Position numbers and translations under genes: made by a program
In this document: positions 25,735-35,029 of the stretch, one piece after another
Position numbering within the stretch: position 1 is the stretch's first letter
Layout: every line of letters starts with the position of its first letter
Origin: Lacicoccus halitifaciens
Lineage (GTDB): Bacteria; Bacillota; Bacilli; Staphylococcales; Salinicoccaceae
Direction: 5' to 3'
Assembly: GCF_040544485.1 (NCBI RefSeq)
Contig: NZ_JBDZDV010000001.1
Coordinates: 682,001 to 746,000, forward strand
DNA: 64,000 bases
The notes under the pieces: model-generated
Told to the model about the DNA's origin: nothing
The model's input: the letters and a program-made list of their open reading frames with translations, nothing else
The model's database searches: none

Positions 25735-26480
25735 AGTACGATCTCACCTTTCCTGAATACCGGGCCGTCGGTGCACACTTTTGCCTGTGTGCCGTCCGCG
25801 CGTTCACAGACGCACGCATAGCAGACACCGAAGCCGCAGCCCATCCTTTCCTCGAGCGACACATAGCCGTCGATCGCGAGTTCATCACTGACCGCCTTCA
25901 GCATCACCTTCGGTCCGCATGCATAGAACCGGTCGTATGAATCTTTCAAGTTCCTTGTCACATCCGTGACGAACCCTTCCGTGCCGCGGCTGCCGTCCAC
26001 CGTCGCAATAAAGGTCTCACCGAGCGCGCGGAACTTCTCTTCATAGAAAATATCCTTACTCGAGTTGAAGCCGAGCACATGGGTCGTCTTCACACCGATC
26101 GCATTCAGCTGTTTCGAGAGTTCATAGAGCGGCGGCACCCCGATGCCGCCGCCGATGATCAGGACGTGGTCCGCTGGTTCCACCGGGTAGCCGGTGCCGA
26201 GCGGTGACAGGAGGTCGACGTGATCCCCCCGCTTGAAGCGGGAAAGCTTCCGTGTCCCTTCCCCGTCGGCCCTGTAAGTGATCGTAAACTGTGAGTTTTC
26301 CGCATCGATATCTGAAATGGAGATCGGCCTGCGCAGCACATTCGAAGTCGAATCACTCACCCTCACATGCACGAACTGGCCCGGCGTCTTCATGTTCTGC
26401 GTGATCTCGCCTTCCAGCACCATCTCGTAAATCTTATCGGCAATCTGCTCCTGGGAAATGACGGTCATGATACTTTTCAT
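25731..26480 (-). CDS. pyrK: Dihydroorotate dehydrogenase B, electron transfer subunit
   Basis: A 249-aa FAD and [2Fe-2S] protein that links PyrD to NAD+. It has the FAD-binding RPISISD motif near residue 52, the nucleotide-binding GGGIGVPPLYEL near residue 109, and a C-terminal cluster site GCGFGVCYACVC with a fourth cysteine in VCTDGP. It lies between carB and pyrD as in Bacillus. Confidence 0.94.
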   Translation of the reverse strand: MKSIMTVISQEQIADKIYEMVLEGEITQNMKTPGQFVHVRVSDSTSNVLRRPISISDIDAENSQFTITYRADGEGTRKLSRFKRGDHVDLLSPLGTGYPVEPADHVLIIGGGIGVPPLYELSKQLNAIGVKTTHVLGFNSSKDIFYEEKFRALGETFIATVDGSRGTEGFVTDVTRNLKDSYDRFYACGPKVMLKAVSDELAIDGYVSLEERMGCGFGVCYACVCERADGTQAKVCTDGPVFRKGEIVL

Positions 26481-26488
26481 TTTCTCAC

Positions 26489-29400
26489 CTACATTTTATC
26501 CATATTGAAAGTCATGCTTTCGATGACTTCGATCAGCGTTCTTGCAGTGTCGAGGGATGTCAGGCACGGCACACCGTTCTCGACGGATTCGCGGCGTATC
26601 CTGAAGCCGTCCCTTTCGACTTCCTTGCCCTTAGTCATCGTATTGACGACGATCTGTACATTGCCGTTCTGGATTGCGCGCAGCAGTGTCTGTTCGCCTT
26701 CACCGATCTTCTCAACGGTGACCACCGGGATGTCCGCTTCTTCAAGTGCAGCTGCCGTGCCCTTCGTTGCAAGGATGCGGTAGCCGCAGTGTGAAAATCT
26801 TTTCGCGAGTGCAACGGCTTCCGATTTGTCCTTGTCCGCGATGGTGAAGAGGGCCGTGCCGTGGTCCTTCACATCGAGGCCGCTCGCAACAAGGCTCTTG
26901 TAGAGGGCTTTATTGAGCGTATCGTCCTTGCCCATGACTTCCCCGGTCGATTTCATCTCAGGTCCGAGCGTGACATCGACATTTTTCAGTTTGGAGAAGC
27001 TGAATACAGGTGCTTTGACGTAGTAGCCCGGCTGGATCGGCTGCAGGCCGAGCGGATAGCCGCTTTCGCTGAGCTTTTTACCGAGTATCGCATGCATCGC
27101 GAGCCCCGCCATCGGGATTTCCGTGATCTTGCTCATGAATGGTACCGTACGGCTCGATCTCGGGTTGACCTCGAGGACGAAGATGCCGTCTTTTGAGAGC
27201 ACGAACTGGATATTGATGATGCCGATGATGTTCAGACCTTTGGCCAGTCGCTCGGTGTAGTCGACAAGCGTATCGATCTCCTCCTGCGACAGGTTGACCG
27301 GCGGATAGACCGCCATGGAGTCACCGGAGTGCACGCCCGCCCTTTCGATGTGTTCCATGATGCCCGGGATGATGACATTCTCGCCGTCGCATATCGCATC
27401 CACCTCAATCTCCTTGCCCGTCAGATAGCTGTCGATGAGCACGGGATGTTCAGGTGATGCTTTCACGGCATTCCTCATATAGTTCTCGAGTTCGCTCTCG
27501 TTGAAGACGATCTCCATCGCACGGCCGCCGAGGACATAGCTCGGGCGCACAAGGACCGGGAATCCGATATGGCGCGCGTTCTCCAGTGCTTCCGCTTCGT
27601 TCGTCGCGGTCTTGCCGTGCGGCTGCGGGACTTTGATGTCCTGCAGCAGCGCCTCGAAACGCTTCCTGTCTTCTGCACGGTCGATATCGTCAAGACTTGT
27701 GCCGAGGATGGTCACGCCTTCCTCAGCGAGGCGGTCCGCCAGGTTGATCGCCGTCTGGCCGCCGAACTGCACGACCACGCCTTTCGGGTTTTCATTGTGG
27801 ACGATGTTCATCACATCTTCATAGGTGAGCGGTTCGAAATAAAGTTTATCCGAGATGGAGAAATCGGTCGAGACGGTTTCCGGGTTGTTGTTCACGACGA
27901 TTGCTTCGTATCCCGCTTCTTGGATCGCCCATACCGCATGCACCGTCGCGTAGTCGAACTCGATGCCCTGCCCGATGCGGATCGGTCCGCTGCCGAGTAC
28001 GAGGATCTTCTCCTTGTCGCTCGGAATCGATTCGTTCTCGGTTTCATATGTGCCGTAGAAGTACGGCGTATTGGATTCGAATTCGCCTGCGCACGTATCG
28101 ATGATTTTATAGACGGGCATGATGCCTTCTTCTTTCCTGATCTTGAAGACGTCGCTTCCGGACATTTCCCAGCGGTGGCCGATGACACGGTCGCTGAATC
28201 CGAATTTCTTAGCCCATTTCAGATGCGGGATACTGTTTTTATTGTCTTTCAGCTGTCTTTCGATGTCGATGATGTGCTTGAACTTGTTCAGGAAATACAT
28301 GTCGATCCTCGTCCATTCATGGATCTCCTCAAGGGTCACATCACGGCGGATCGCCTCGCCGATGAAGAACAGGCGCTCATCGCTCTGTGCCTTGATCGAG
28401 CGGATGATGTACTCGAGATTATAGTCATCACCGTTCGGCAGTCCGAGATGATGGACGCCGTATTCAAGGGAGCGGATCGCCTTCAGGAGCGATTCCTCAT
28501 ATGTGCGTCCGATGGCCATGACTTCCCCCGTCGCCTTCATCTGCGTGCCGAGCTTGCGCTCGCCCTTTTCGAACTTGTCGAACGGGAAGCGCGGGATTTT
28601 GGAGACGACGTAATCGAGTGCCGGTTCGAATGCCGCATAGCTCGTATTCGTCACCGGGTTCTGCATCTCATCGAGCGTCATGCCGACTGCGATCTTCGCA
28701 GCGAGCTTCGCGATCGGATAACCCGTCGCCTTCGAGGCCAGTGCACTGGAGCGTGACACCCTCGGGTTCACTTCGATGATGTAGTAGTCGAATGAGTGCG
28801 GATCGAGCGCCAGCTGGACGTTGCATCCGCCTTCGATCTCAAGCTTCCTGATGATGTCGAGGGAGACGGTGCGGAGCATCTGATGTTCCTTGTCCGTCAT
28901 CGACTGGCTTGGCGCGACGACGATGGAGTCGCCCGTATGGATGCCGACCGGATCGATGTTTTCCATGTTGCAGACGACGATCGCATTATCATTGGAGTCG
29001 CGCATCACTTCATATTCGATCTCCTTGAAGCCGGCGATCGATTTTTCAAGCAGGCACTGGTTCACCGGTGAATACTTCAAACCGTTCGCAACGATTTCCT
29101 TCAGGTCATCCTCATTTTCACAGATGCCGCCGCCGGTGCCGCCCATTGTATACGCCGGGCGCACGATGAACGGGTAGCCGACTTTGTCGACGAAGGCGTA
29201 GGCTTCGTCGATCGAGGTGATGATGTCGGATTCAGGGACCGGGACGCCCATCTCGTTCATCAGGTTTCTGAACAAGTCACGGTCTTCCGCCTGTTTGATC
29301 GAATCAAGCTTCGTTCCGAGCAGCTCGACGTCATTCTCCTCGAGCACGCCGAGACGGTCGAGTTCAACCGCCATGTTCAGCCCGACCTGGCCGCCGAGTG

Positions 29401-29665
29401 TCGGCAGCAGTGCATCCGGCTGTTCTTTTCTGATGATGCGGCTGATGAAGTCCGGTGTGAGCGGTTCGATGTAGACGACGTCCGCAATTTCCTTATCCGT
29501 CATGATCGTCGCCGGGTTCGAGTTCACCAGTATGACGCGGTACCCTTCCTCTTTCAGCGCAAGGCAGGCCTGCGTCCCCGCGTAGTCGAATTCCGCCGCC
29601 TGGCCGATGATGATCGGCCCGCTCCCTATGACAAGGATTGTATTGATATCGTTACGTTTAGGCAT
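26489..29665 (-). CDS. carB: Carbamoyl phosphate synthase, large subunit
   Basis: Makes carbamoyl phosphate from bicarbonate, ATP and ammonia delivered by CarA. The 1058-aa protein has two homologous ATP-grasp halves, starting near residues 7 (LVIGSGPIIIGQAAEFD) and 553 (LVLGSGPIRIGQGIEFD), and a C-terminal MGS-like regulatory domain (about 935-1058). It overlaps carA by 8 bp with GGAGG in the carA end. This is the pyrimidine-linked copy; a separate arginine-linked enzyme cannot be judged from here. Confidence 0.96.
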   Translation of the reverse strand: MPKRNDINTILVIGSGPIIIGQAAEFDYAGTQACLALKEEGYRVILVNSNPATIMTDKEIADVVYIEPLTPDFISRIIRKEQPDALLPTLGGQVGLNMAVELDRLGVLEENDVELLGTKLDSIKQAEDRDLFRNLMNEMGVPVPESDIITSIDEAYAFVDKVGYPFIVRPAYTMGGTGGGICENEDDLKEIVANGLKYSPVNQCLLEKSIAGFKEIEYEVMRDSNDNAIVVCNMENIDPVGIHTGDSIVVAPSQSMTDKEHQMLRTVSLDIIRKLEIEGGCNVQLALDPHSFDYYIIEVNPRVSRSSALASKATGYPIAKLAAKIAVGMTLDEMQNPVTNTSYAAFEPALDYVVSKIPRFPFDKFEKGERKLGTQMKATGEVMAIGRTYEESLLKAIRSLEYGVHHLGLPNGDDYNLEYIIRSIKAQSDERLFFIGEAIRRDVTLEEIHEWTRIDMYFLNKFKHIIDIERQLKDNKNSIPHLKWAKKFGFSDRVIGHRWEMSGSDVFKIRKEEGIMPVYKIIDTCAGEFESNTPYFYGTYETENESIPSDKEKILVLGSGPIRIGQGIEFDYATVHAVWAIQEAGYEAIVVNNNPETVSTDFSISDKLYFEPLTYEDVMNIVHNENPKGVVVQFGGQTAINLADRLAEEGVTILGTSLDDIDRAEDRKRFEALLQDIKVPQPHGKTATNEAEALENARHIGFPVLVRPSYVLGGRAMEIVFNESELENYMRNAVKASPEHPVLIDSYLTGKEIEVDAICDGENVIIPGIMEHIERAGVHSGDSMAVYPPVNLSQEEIDTLVDYTERLAKGLNIIGIINIQFVLSKDGIFVLEVNPRSSRTVPFMSKITEIPMAGLAMHAILGKKLSESGYPLGLQPIQPGYYVKAPVFSFSKLKNVDVTLGPEMKSTGEVMGKDDTLNKALYKSLVASGLDVKDHGTALFTIADKDKSEAVALAKRFSHCGYRILATKGTAAALEEADIPVVTVEKIGEGEQTLLRAIQNGNVQIVVNTMTKGKEVERDGFRIRRESVENGVPCLTSLDTARTLIEVIESMTFNMDKM

Positions 29666-30749
29666 TCGTTTGTCCTCCTTCAGTCGTCATCATTCCAATG
29701 AATTGATCGTACAAATATGATGTTTCATGCGGACCCGCTGCAGCTTCAGGATGGTACTGCACGCTGAAGACCGGTGCGCTCTTATGTCTGATGCCTTCAA
29801 CGGAACCGTCGTTCAAGGCGGTGTGCGTCACTTCAAAATCCGTGTTTTCAAGGCTGCCGCCGTCAATCGCATAGCCGTGGTTCTGCGTCGTGATCTCCAC
29901 CTTGCCCGTGAGCAGGTTCTTCACCGGGTGGTTCGCACCGCGGTGGCCGAACTTCATCTTATACGAAGCCGCACCTCCGGCGAGTGCGATGAGCTGATGG
30001 CCGAGGCAGATGCCGAAAAGCGGCACTTTTCCGATCAGGCCTTTCACCGTCTCTATCGCCACCTTAACGTCTTCCGGGTTGCCGGGGCCGTTTGAGAGCA
30101 TCACGCCCTCGGGCTTCATGTCGAGAATCTGTTCAGCCGGCGTATCATGCGGCAGCACCGTGACGTCGCATCCGCGCTGGTTCAGCGAGCGGACGATGTT
30201 CTCCTTCTTGCCGAAATCGAGGAGCGCGACCCTCGGGCCCACGCCTGTTGAAATATACGGCGTCCCTGTCGAAACGCGTGCCACCTGATCCGTTGCATCT
30301 CTCGAGTCCTTTATTTTCAAAACCGTGCTGTCATGGTCGGATGAATCCGTGATCATCGCCTTCATCACGCCGCCTGTGCGGATCTTCTTCGTGATGCTGC
30401 GCGTATCCACGCCGCTGATGCCCGGAATGCCGTGCCTTTTCAAAAATTGATCCAGGTTTTCATCGCATCTGAAATTGGAGGGATGCTCGGCCGCTTCACG
30501 CACGACCACGCCGCCTGCAGTGGGCAGGAGCGATTCGCTGTCCTCGAAGTTGAAGCCCGCGCTGCCGATGAGCGGGTAGCTGAACGTGATGATCTGATCG
30601 GTGTATGAATTGTCGGTGATGATCTCCTGCACGCCCGTCATTGATGTGTTGAAGACGATCTCGCCCGAAGATTCAGCATCCGCTCCGAGTTTGTAGCCTT
30701 CATGGACGGTGCCGTCCTCAAGCACCAGGTATCTTATATCATTCAACAT
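29658..30749 (-). CDS. carA: Carbamoyl phosphate synthase, small (glutamine amidotransferase) subunit
   Basis: Hydrolyses glutamine and channels ammonia to CarB. The 363-aa protein has an N-terminal CPSase-small domain (TGYQE-type motif, here TGVQEIITDNSY). The class I amidotransferase domain carries nucleophile Cys in LFGICLGHQ near residue 245, and the His-Glu pair in QYHPEA near the C-terminus. Its start overlaps the pyrC stop. Confidence 0.96.
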   Translation of the reverse strand: MLNDIRYLVLEDGTVHEGYKLGADAESSGEIVFNTSMTGVQEIITDNSYTDQIITFSYPLIGSAGFNFEDSESLLPTAGGVVVREAAEHPSNFRCDENLDQFLKRHGIPGISGVDTRSITKKIRTGGVMKAMITDSSDHDSTVLKIKDSRDATDQVARVSTGTPYISTGVGPRVALLDFGKKENIVRSLNQRGCDVTVLPHDTPAEQILDMKPEGVMLSNGPGNPEDVKVAIETVKGLIGKVPLFGICLGHQLIALAGGAASYKMKFGHRGANHPVKNLLTGKVEITTQNHGYAIDGGSLENTDFEVTHTALNDGSVEGIRHKSAPVFSVQYHPEAAAGPHETSYLYDQFIGMMTTEGGQTNA

Positions 30750-32017
30750 TATTTTCCCTCCATTTGATATTTGATTTCACCATCCACGATGGTCATGTAT
30801 ATATCCGACGTGAGCTCCGTCCCGTCGAACGGTGTGTTCTTTGATTTCGATAAGAATTTCTCTTTATCCAGCGTATACTGTTCCTCCAGGTCGATTACCG
30901 TGATGTCCGCATCCCTGCCCGGCAGTAAAACGCCCATCTCCAGGTTGAACACCCCAGCCGGTGCAATCGTCAGCCAGTCCACCAGCTGCTGGAGCGTGAT
31001 GATCCCGGGTTTGACGAGCTTCGTATAGCACAGCTGGAAGGCATTTTCGATGCCGACGATGCCGAACGGTGCCGTCTCTATGCCGACCGCCTTCTCATCT
31101 TCATGATGCGGTGCATGGTCCGTTGCGATGAAGTCGATCGTCCCGTCGAGGAGCCCTTCGATCAGCGCCTCTTTGTCGGCTGCACCGCGGAGCGGCGGGT
31201 TCATCTTGAAGTTCGGATCTTTTGAAGTGATGTCCGTTTCATCCAGTACAAGATGGTGCGGCGTCACTTCTGCGGTGACGTTGATGCCCGCGCGCTTTGC
31301 ATCCCTGATGATGCGCACGCTCTCCTTGGTCGAGACGTGGCACACATGGTAGTGGCAGCCTGCCGCCTCGGCAAGCAGTATGTCGCGCGCAATCTGCACC
31401 GACTCGGTGGCCGACGGGATGCCCGGGATGCCTAGTTTTTCGCTCGTGATGCCGTCATGGATGGCACCGCCGCGGATCAAAGTATTCTCCTCCGTGTGGG
31501 CGACGATCGGCATATCAATCTCCGCCGCTGCCGTCATGGCCCGGAACATCATGTCCGCACTCTGCACACCGACGCCGTCATCGGTGAAGGCGAACGCCCC
31601 TGCTTCTTTCAGCCCTTTGAAGTCTGCGAGTTTCTCACCTTTCAGACCTTCGGTGATGGAGGCATACGGCAGTACTTTCGTATGGGCATCCCTTTCGATG
31701 ATGTCATTGACATGCTCGAGCCGCTCGACCGTATCCGTGATCGGATTCGTGTTCGGCATCGGCGAGATCGAAGTGAATCCGCCCCGTGCCGCCGCCTTCG
31801 TGCCCGACTCTATCGTCTCCTTATGTTCGAAGCCCGGCTCCCTTAAGTGCACATGCACATCGATGAGCCCCGGCGTAATCAGTCTGCCCGCAAGGTCGAG
31901 CGTCTCCCCGTCCGAATTCAAATCCGTGCCGACCGCCTTGATCTTTCCGTCCTCAATCAGGACATCCTGTTCAATAAGTTTATTGTCATGAAGTACCACA
32001 CCATTTTTTAACAGCAT
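30749..32017 (-). CDS. pyrC: Dihydroorotase
   Basis: Cyclises carbamoyl-aspartate to dihydroorotate. The 422-aa amidohydrolase has zinc ligands in DVHVHLREPG near residue 57 and the Asp in ATDHAPH near residue 302, typical of type I dihydroorotases. The ATG at 32015-32017 overlaps the pyrB stop by one base and follows AAAGGAG; a TTG one codon earlier is less likely. Confidence 0.96.
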   Translation of the reverse strand: MLLKNGVVLHDNKLIEQDVLIEDGKIKAVGTDLNSDGETLDLAGRLITPGLIDVHVHLREPGFEHKETIESGTKAAARGGFTSISPMPNTNPITDTVERLEHVNDIIERDAHTKVLPYASITEGLKGEKLADFKGLKEAGAFAFTDDGVGVQSADMMFRAMTAAAEIDMPIVAHTEENTLIRGGAIHDGITSEKLGIPGIPSATESVQIARDILLAEAAGCHYHVCHVSTKESVRIIRDAKRAGINVTAEVTPHHLVLDETDITSKDPNFKMNPPLRGAADKEALIEGLLDGTIDFIATDHAPHHEDEKAVGIETAPFGIVGIENAFQLCYTKLVKPGIITLQQLVDWLTIAPAGVFNLEMGVLLPGRDADITVIDLEEQYTLDKEKFLSKSKNTPFDGTELTSDIYMTIVDGEIKYQMEGK

Positions 32018-32898
32018 CAATTTTTCTCCTTTAAAATGTTTTCCAATATGCTCATGCGCATGTATACACCGTTCTGCATCTGGCTGAATATCCGGCTCTT
32101 CTCCGCTTCGACGAGTTCCGATGAGATTTCCACATCCCGGTTCACCGGCGCCGGATGCATGATGATTGCCTCATCCTTCATCTTCTCATACCGCGCAGGG
32201 TTCAGGCCGTATTCCGCATTGTAGCCTTCCTTCGAGAATGTCATCTGCACGAAATGCCGTTCATGCTGCACGCGCAAAAGCATCAGCACGTCACACGTCT
32301 CAACAGCTTCATCGAAGTCGATGTAGGCTTCCTCAAAGCCCGGATCCTGCCACTCCCTGGGCCCCGAGAAATAAACTTCCGCACCCAGCTTGGTCAGCGC
32401 CTGGTAGTTGCTGTGGGCGACCCTCGAGTGGGAGATGTCGCCTGAAATCGCGACCCTCAAGCCTTTGAAGCGCCCGAAGTTTTCATATATCGTCATCAGG
32501 TCGAGGAGGCACTGCGTCGGGTGCGACCCGCTGCCGTCCCCGCCGTTCACTATCGGCACATTGACATCTCCGAGAGTATCAAAATACCGTGTGTCGCCGT
32601 GCCGGATCACGAGCACGTCCGCCCCGATCGCTTCCAGCGTCTTGCATGTATCGTATAAGCTCTCCCCCTTCTGTACGGAACTTGTATCCGCATCGAAGGG
32701 AATCGCATGTATGCCAAGGCGGAACTCCGCCATTTCAAAACTCATCCTCGTCCGTGTCGAGTTTTCAAAGAAAAGGTTCACGACGGTCTTATCCTGGAAC
32801 TTCCGGGGTGCCTCCCCCTGTTTGAAAGCAAGAGCTCGTTCGATCAGTGAAAGAATTTCATTTTCATCCAATGACTCCACGGTCAACAGATTATTCAT
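32017..32898 (-). CDS. pyrB: Aspartate carbamoyltransferase, catalytic chain
   Basis: Condenses carbamoyl phosphate with aspartate, the committed pyrimidine step. The 293-aa protein has the carbamoyl-phosphate-binding FFENSTRTRMSFE motif near residue 48 and the loop HPTQCLLDL near residue 125. No regulatory chain gene (pyrI) is present, as in other Firmicutes. It overlaps pyrP by 8 bp and has a GGAGG site. Confidence 0.96.
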   Translation of the reverse strand: MNNLLTVESLDENEILSLIERALAFKQGEAPRKFQDKTVVNLFFENSTRTRMSFEMAEFRLGIHAIPFDADTSSVQKGESLYDTCKTLEAIGADVLVIRHGDTRYFDTLGDVNVPIVNGGDGSGSHPTQCLLDLMTIYENFGRFKGLRVAISGDISHSRVAHSNYQALTKLGAEVYFSGPREWQDPGFEEAYIDFDEAVETCDVLMLLRVQHERHFVQMTFSKEGYNAEYGLNPARYEKMKDEAIIMHPAPVNRDVEISSELVEAEKSRIFSQMQNGVYMRMSILENILKEKN

Positions 32899-34210
32899 TG
32901 AGTGCCTCCTCCTTCGGTAATACCGCGTTTAGTATGATGCCTGCAAGTGCTGCGAGGGCCATGCCCTCAAGATTGAATGGGATGTTCCCGATCGTGAAGT
33001 CAAGATGCGCCTTGCCGATGCCGACGACCAGTATGACCGATGCGATGACGAGGTTCCTTTTATTGTCGAGGTCGACCTGTGCATCGATCAAAAGCCTGAG
33101 GCCGCTTGCTGCGATGATGCCGAAGAGCAGTATTGAAACCCCGCCCATCACCGGTGTGGGTATCGACTGCACCAGTGCGGTGAACTTGCCGACGAAGCCG
33201 AGCATCACTGCAAACACGGCCGCCCCGCCGATGACCCATATGCTGAACACCCGGGTGATCGCAAGGACGCCGATGTTCTCCCCGTAAGTCGTCGTCGGCG
33301 GTCCGCCGATGGCGCTTGCGAACATCGTCGCCGCCCCGTCACCGATCAGTGACCGGTGCAGGCCCGGTTTCTTGAAGAAATCCCGTCCGACGATCTTGTT
33401 GATGACCACCTGGTGTCCGATATGCTCGGATACCGTGACGAAGACGATCGGCAGCATGACGATGAAGAGGCCGATGTTGATCGACGGTTCGTATGAGAGG
33501 AGCGGAATGTGGACATCCGGCAGGATGAACCAGCCCGTCTCCCTGATCTGCGTGAAGTCCACCACCCCGAACAGCATGGCCGTTATGTATCCGCCGATGA
33601 TGCCGATCAGAATCGGGATCAGGCCGAGCACACCTTTTAGGAATACAGAAGCCGCCACTGTGATGAGGAGTGTGATGACGGCGATCGCGATATAGGTCAG
33701 GCTGTAGCCTTCCTGATTGCCCGAATCCGTGTACATCGCCATATCCACCGCGACCGGTGCGAGCCCGAGGCCGATCACCATGATGACCGGTCCGACGACG
33801 ATCGGCGGCAGCATGCGTATCAGCCAGTCCGTGCCTGAGAATTTGATGATTGTCCCGATGACCACGTAGAGCACACCGCTGAAGAACAGCGCCGTCAGCA
33901 CTTCGCCGAGGGTGTTCGCACCGAGCGCGATCGTGATCGGCAGGATGAAGGCGAAGCTTGATCCGAGGTATGCCGGTATCTGCCCCTTTGTGATCCATAT
34001 GTAGAGGAGTGTCCCGATGCCGCTTGCAATCAGTGCCGCACTCACTGGGAGCCCGGTCAGGAACGGCACGAGCACCGTCGCCCCGAACATCGCAAACAGA
34101 TGCTGCGAACTTAAGAGCGCCCACTGTGACAGCTTCGGTTTTTCATGCACATCGAGCTTCGGTTCAAAACTTCTTTCATAAAGGTGGTCCGTCGGTTGTT
34201 GTTCTCTCAT
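32891..34210 (-). CDS. pyrP: Uracil permease (NCS2 family)
   Basis: A 439-aa membrane protein with 12-14 hydrophobic segments that imports uracil by proton symport. NCS2 signatures are visible: the N-terminal QHLFAMFGATVLVPFLTGL, VFVTVSEHIGHQV near residue 240 (glutamate-histidine site) and GGPPTTTYGENIG near residue 285. It starts 4 nt past pyrR, leaving no room for the second attenuator found there in Bacillus. Confidence 0.95.
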   Translation of the reverse strand: MREQQPTDHLYERSFEPKLDVHEKPKLSQWALLSSQHLFAMFGATVLVPFLTGLPVSAALIASGIGTLLYIWITKGQIPAYLGSSFAFILPITIALGANTLGEVLTALFFSGVLYVVIGTIIKFSGTDWLIRMLPPIVVGPVIMVIGLGLAPVAVDMAMYTDSGNQEGYSLTYIAIAVITLLITVAASVFLKGVLGLIPILIGIIGGYITAMLFGVVDFTQIRETGWFILPDVHIPLLSYEPSINIGLFIVMLPIVFVTVSEHIGHQVVINKIVGRDFFKKPGLHRSLIGDGAATMFASAIGGPPTTTYGENIGVLAITRVFSIWVIGGAAVFAVMLGFVGKFTALVQSIPTPVMGGVSILLFGIIAASGLRLLIDAQVDLDNKRNLVIASVILVVGIGKAHLDFTIGNIPFNLEGMALAALAGIILNAVLPKEEALNE

Positions 34211-34214
34211 CTCT

Positions 34215-34745
34215 TTACTCCTGTTCCGTCAAAGTCACTGCATTGTTCCCGTCGACTTCTTCCAGTGCGACGTTGATGCTTTCATCTTTTGCCGTCGGTA
34301 TGTTCTTGCCCACGTAATCCGCCCGGATCGGCAGCTCCCTGTGCCCGCGGTCGATCAGTACGGCGAGGGATATTTTGGCAGGCCGCACCGTGTTCAATAT
34401 GGCGTCCATCGCCGCCCGGATGGTGCGGCCGGTGAAGAGGACGTCATCGACGAGCACGACATGCTTGTCGTTCAGGTCGGTGTCGATGACGATATCCTCA
34501 TCGTTCACCTTCTGCCCCGGCTTATCATCCCGGTAGTTGCTGATGTCGATCGTGCCCGTCGGGACATCGACTTCCTCGATCTGCCGGATCTTTTCCTGCA
34601 GCCTGTCCGCAAGGAACTCGCCGCGGGTCTTTATTCCAAGGAGGATGATGTTCTCCGTCCCCTTGTTCCTCTCCAGCACTTCATGCGCCATGCGCGTCAA
34701 TGACCGGCTGATCTGTGCCTCATCGAGAATCGTACGCTCTTTCAT
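34215..34745 (-). CDS. pyrR: Bifunctional pyr operon regulator / uracil phosphoribosyltransferase
   Basis: A UMP- and UTP-sensing RNA-binding protein that folds the pyr leader into its terminator form and has some UPRTase activity. The 176-aa protein has the PRPP motif VVLVDDVLFTGRTIR near residue 97 and the DRGHRELPIRADYVGKN segment. The ATG at 34743-34745 follows GGAGG by 7 nt; an upstream in-frame extension runs through the leader terminator and is rejected. First gene of the operon. Confidence 0.95.
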   Translation of the reverse strand: MKERTILDEAQISRSLTRMAHEVLERNKGTENIILLGIKTRGEFLADRLQEKIRQIEEVDVPTGTIDISNYRDDKPGQKVNDEDIVIDTDLNDKHVVLVDDVLFTGRTIRAAMDAILNTVRPAKISLAVLIDRGHRELPIRADYVGKNIPTAKDESINVALEEVDGNNAVTLTEQE

Positions 34746-34770
34746 TGCTTCAACCTCCATAAATTTCATA

Positions 34771-34910
34771 AAAAAATACCCATGCCGGGCGGCATGAGTA
34801 TATACGTATCCCTTGAAACAGACCGGCCGCAGACAAAGCACCCGCAGGTGCTCGTCGGCAGACAGACTTGTCCTCGTTTATATCATGCCTTGCCGGCCTC
34901 ACGGGACCGG
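34771..34910 (-). promoter_or_regulatory. PyrR-responsive attenuator in the pyrR leader
   Basis: The transcript has the conserved PyrR-binding loop UCCCGUGAGGCCGGCAAGG (34888-34906) flanked by pairing arms (anti-antiterminator). It ends in a 10-bp terminator stem (34777-34786 with 34791-34800) and six U residues (34771-34776), 26 nt before the pyrR ATG. High UMP should favour termination. This is the only attenuator I find in the operon. Confidence 0.88.
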
Positions 34911-34958
34911 TTTTAAAGACATTGTCATAATATTTAGTTGTCGTTCGTATTGTTTATA

Positions 34959-34987
34959 AGCATAGCCCTGTTGAAAAGCATTGTCAA
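34959..34987 (-). promoter_or_regulatory. Promoter of the pyrimidine operon
   Basis: On the minus strand TTGACA (34982-34987), a 17-bp spacer and TATGCT (34959-34964). The predicted start near 34952 gives a leader of about 205 nt that contains the PyrR attenuator. Confidence 0.75.
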
Positions 34988-35029
34988 GGATTAATAATAC
35001 GGATTTTTATTCGGAGGGGTGAATTTTTA

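Noticed and set aside
27569..28756. Open frame of 395 aa on the plus strand opposite carB
   Set aside because: A GC-rich codon-bias artefact lying entirely inside carB, with an Arg/Asp/His-rich composition typical of antisense shadows.
34746..34841. N-terminal extension of pyrR by 32 codons
   Set aside because: It would read through the attenuator terminator hairpin. The ATG at 34743-34745 has GGAGG at the right distance and matches the family N-terminus.
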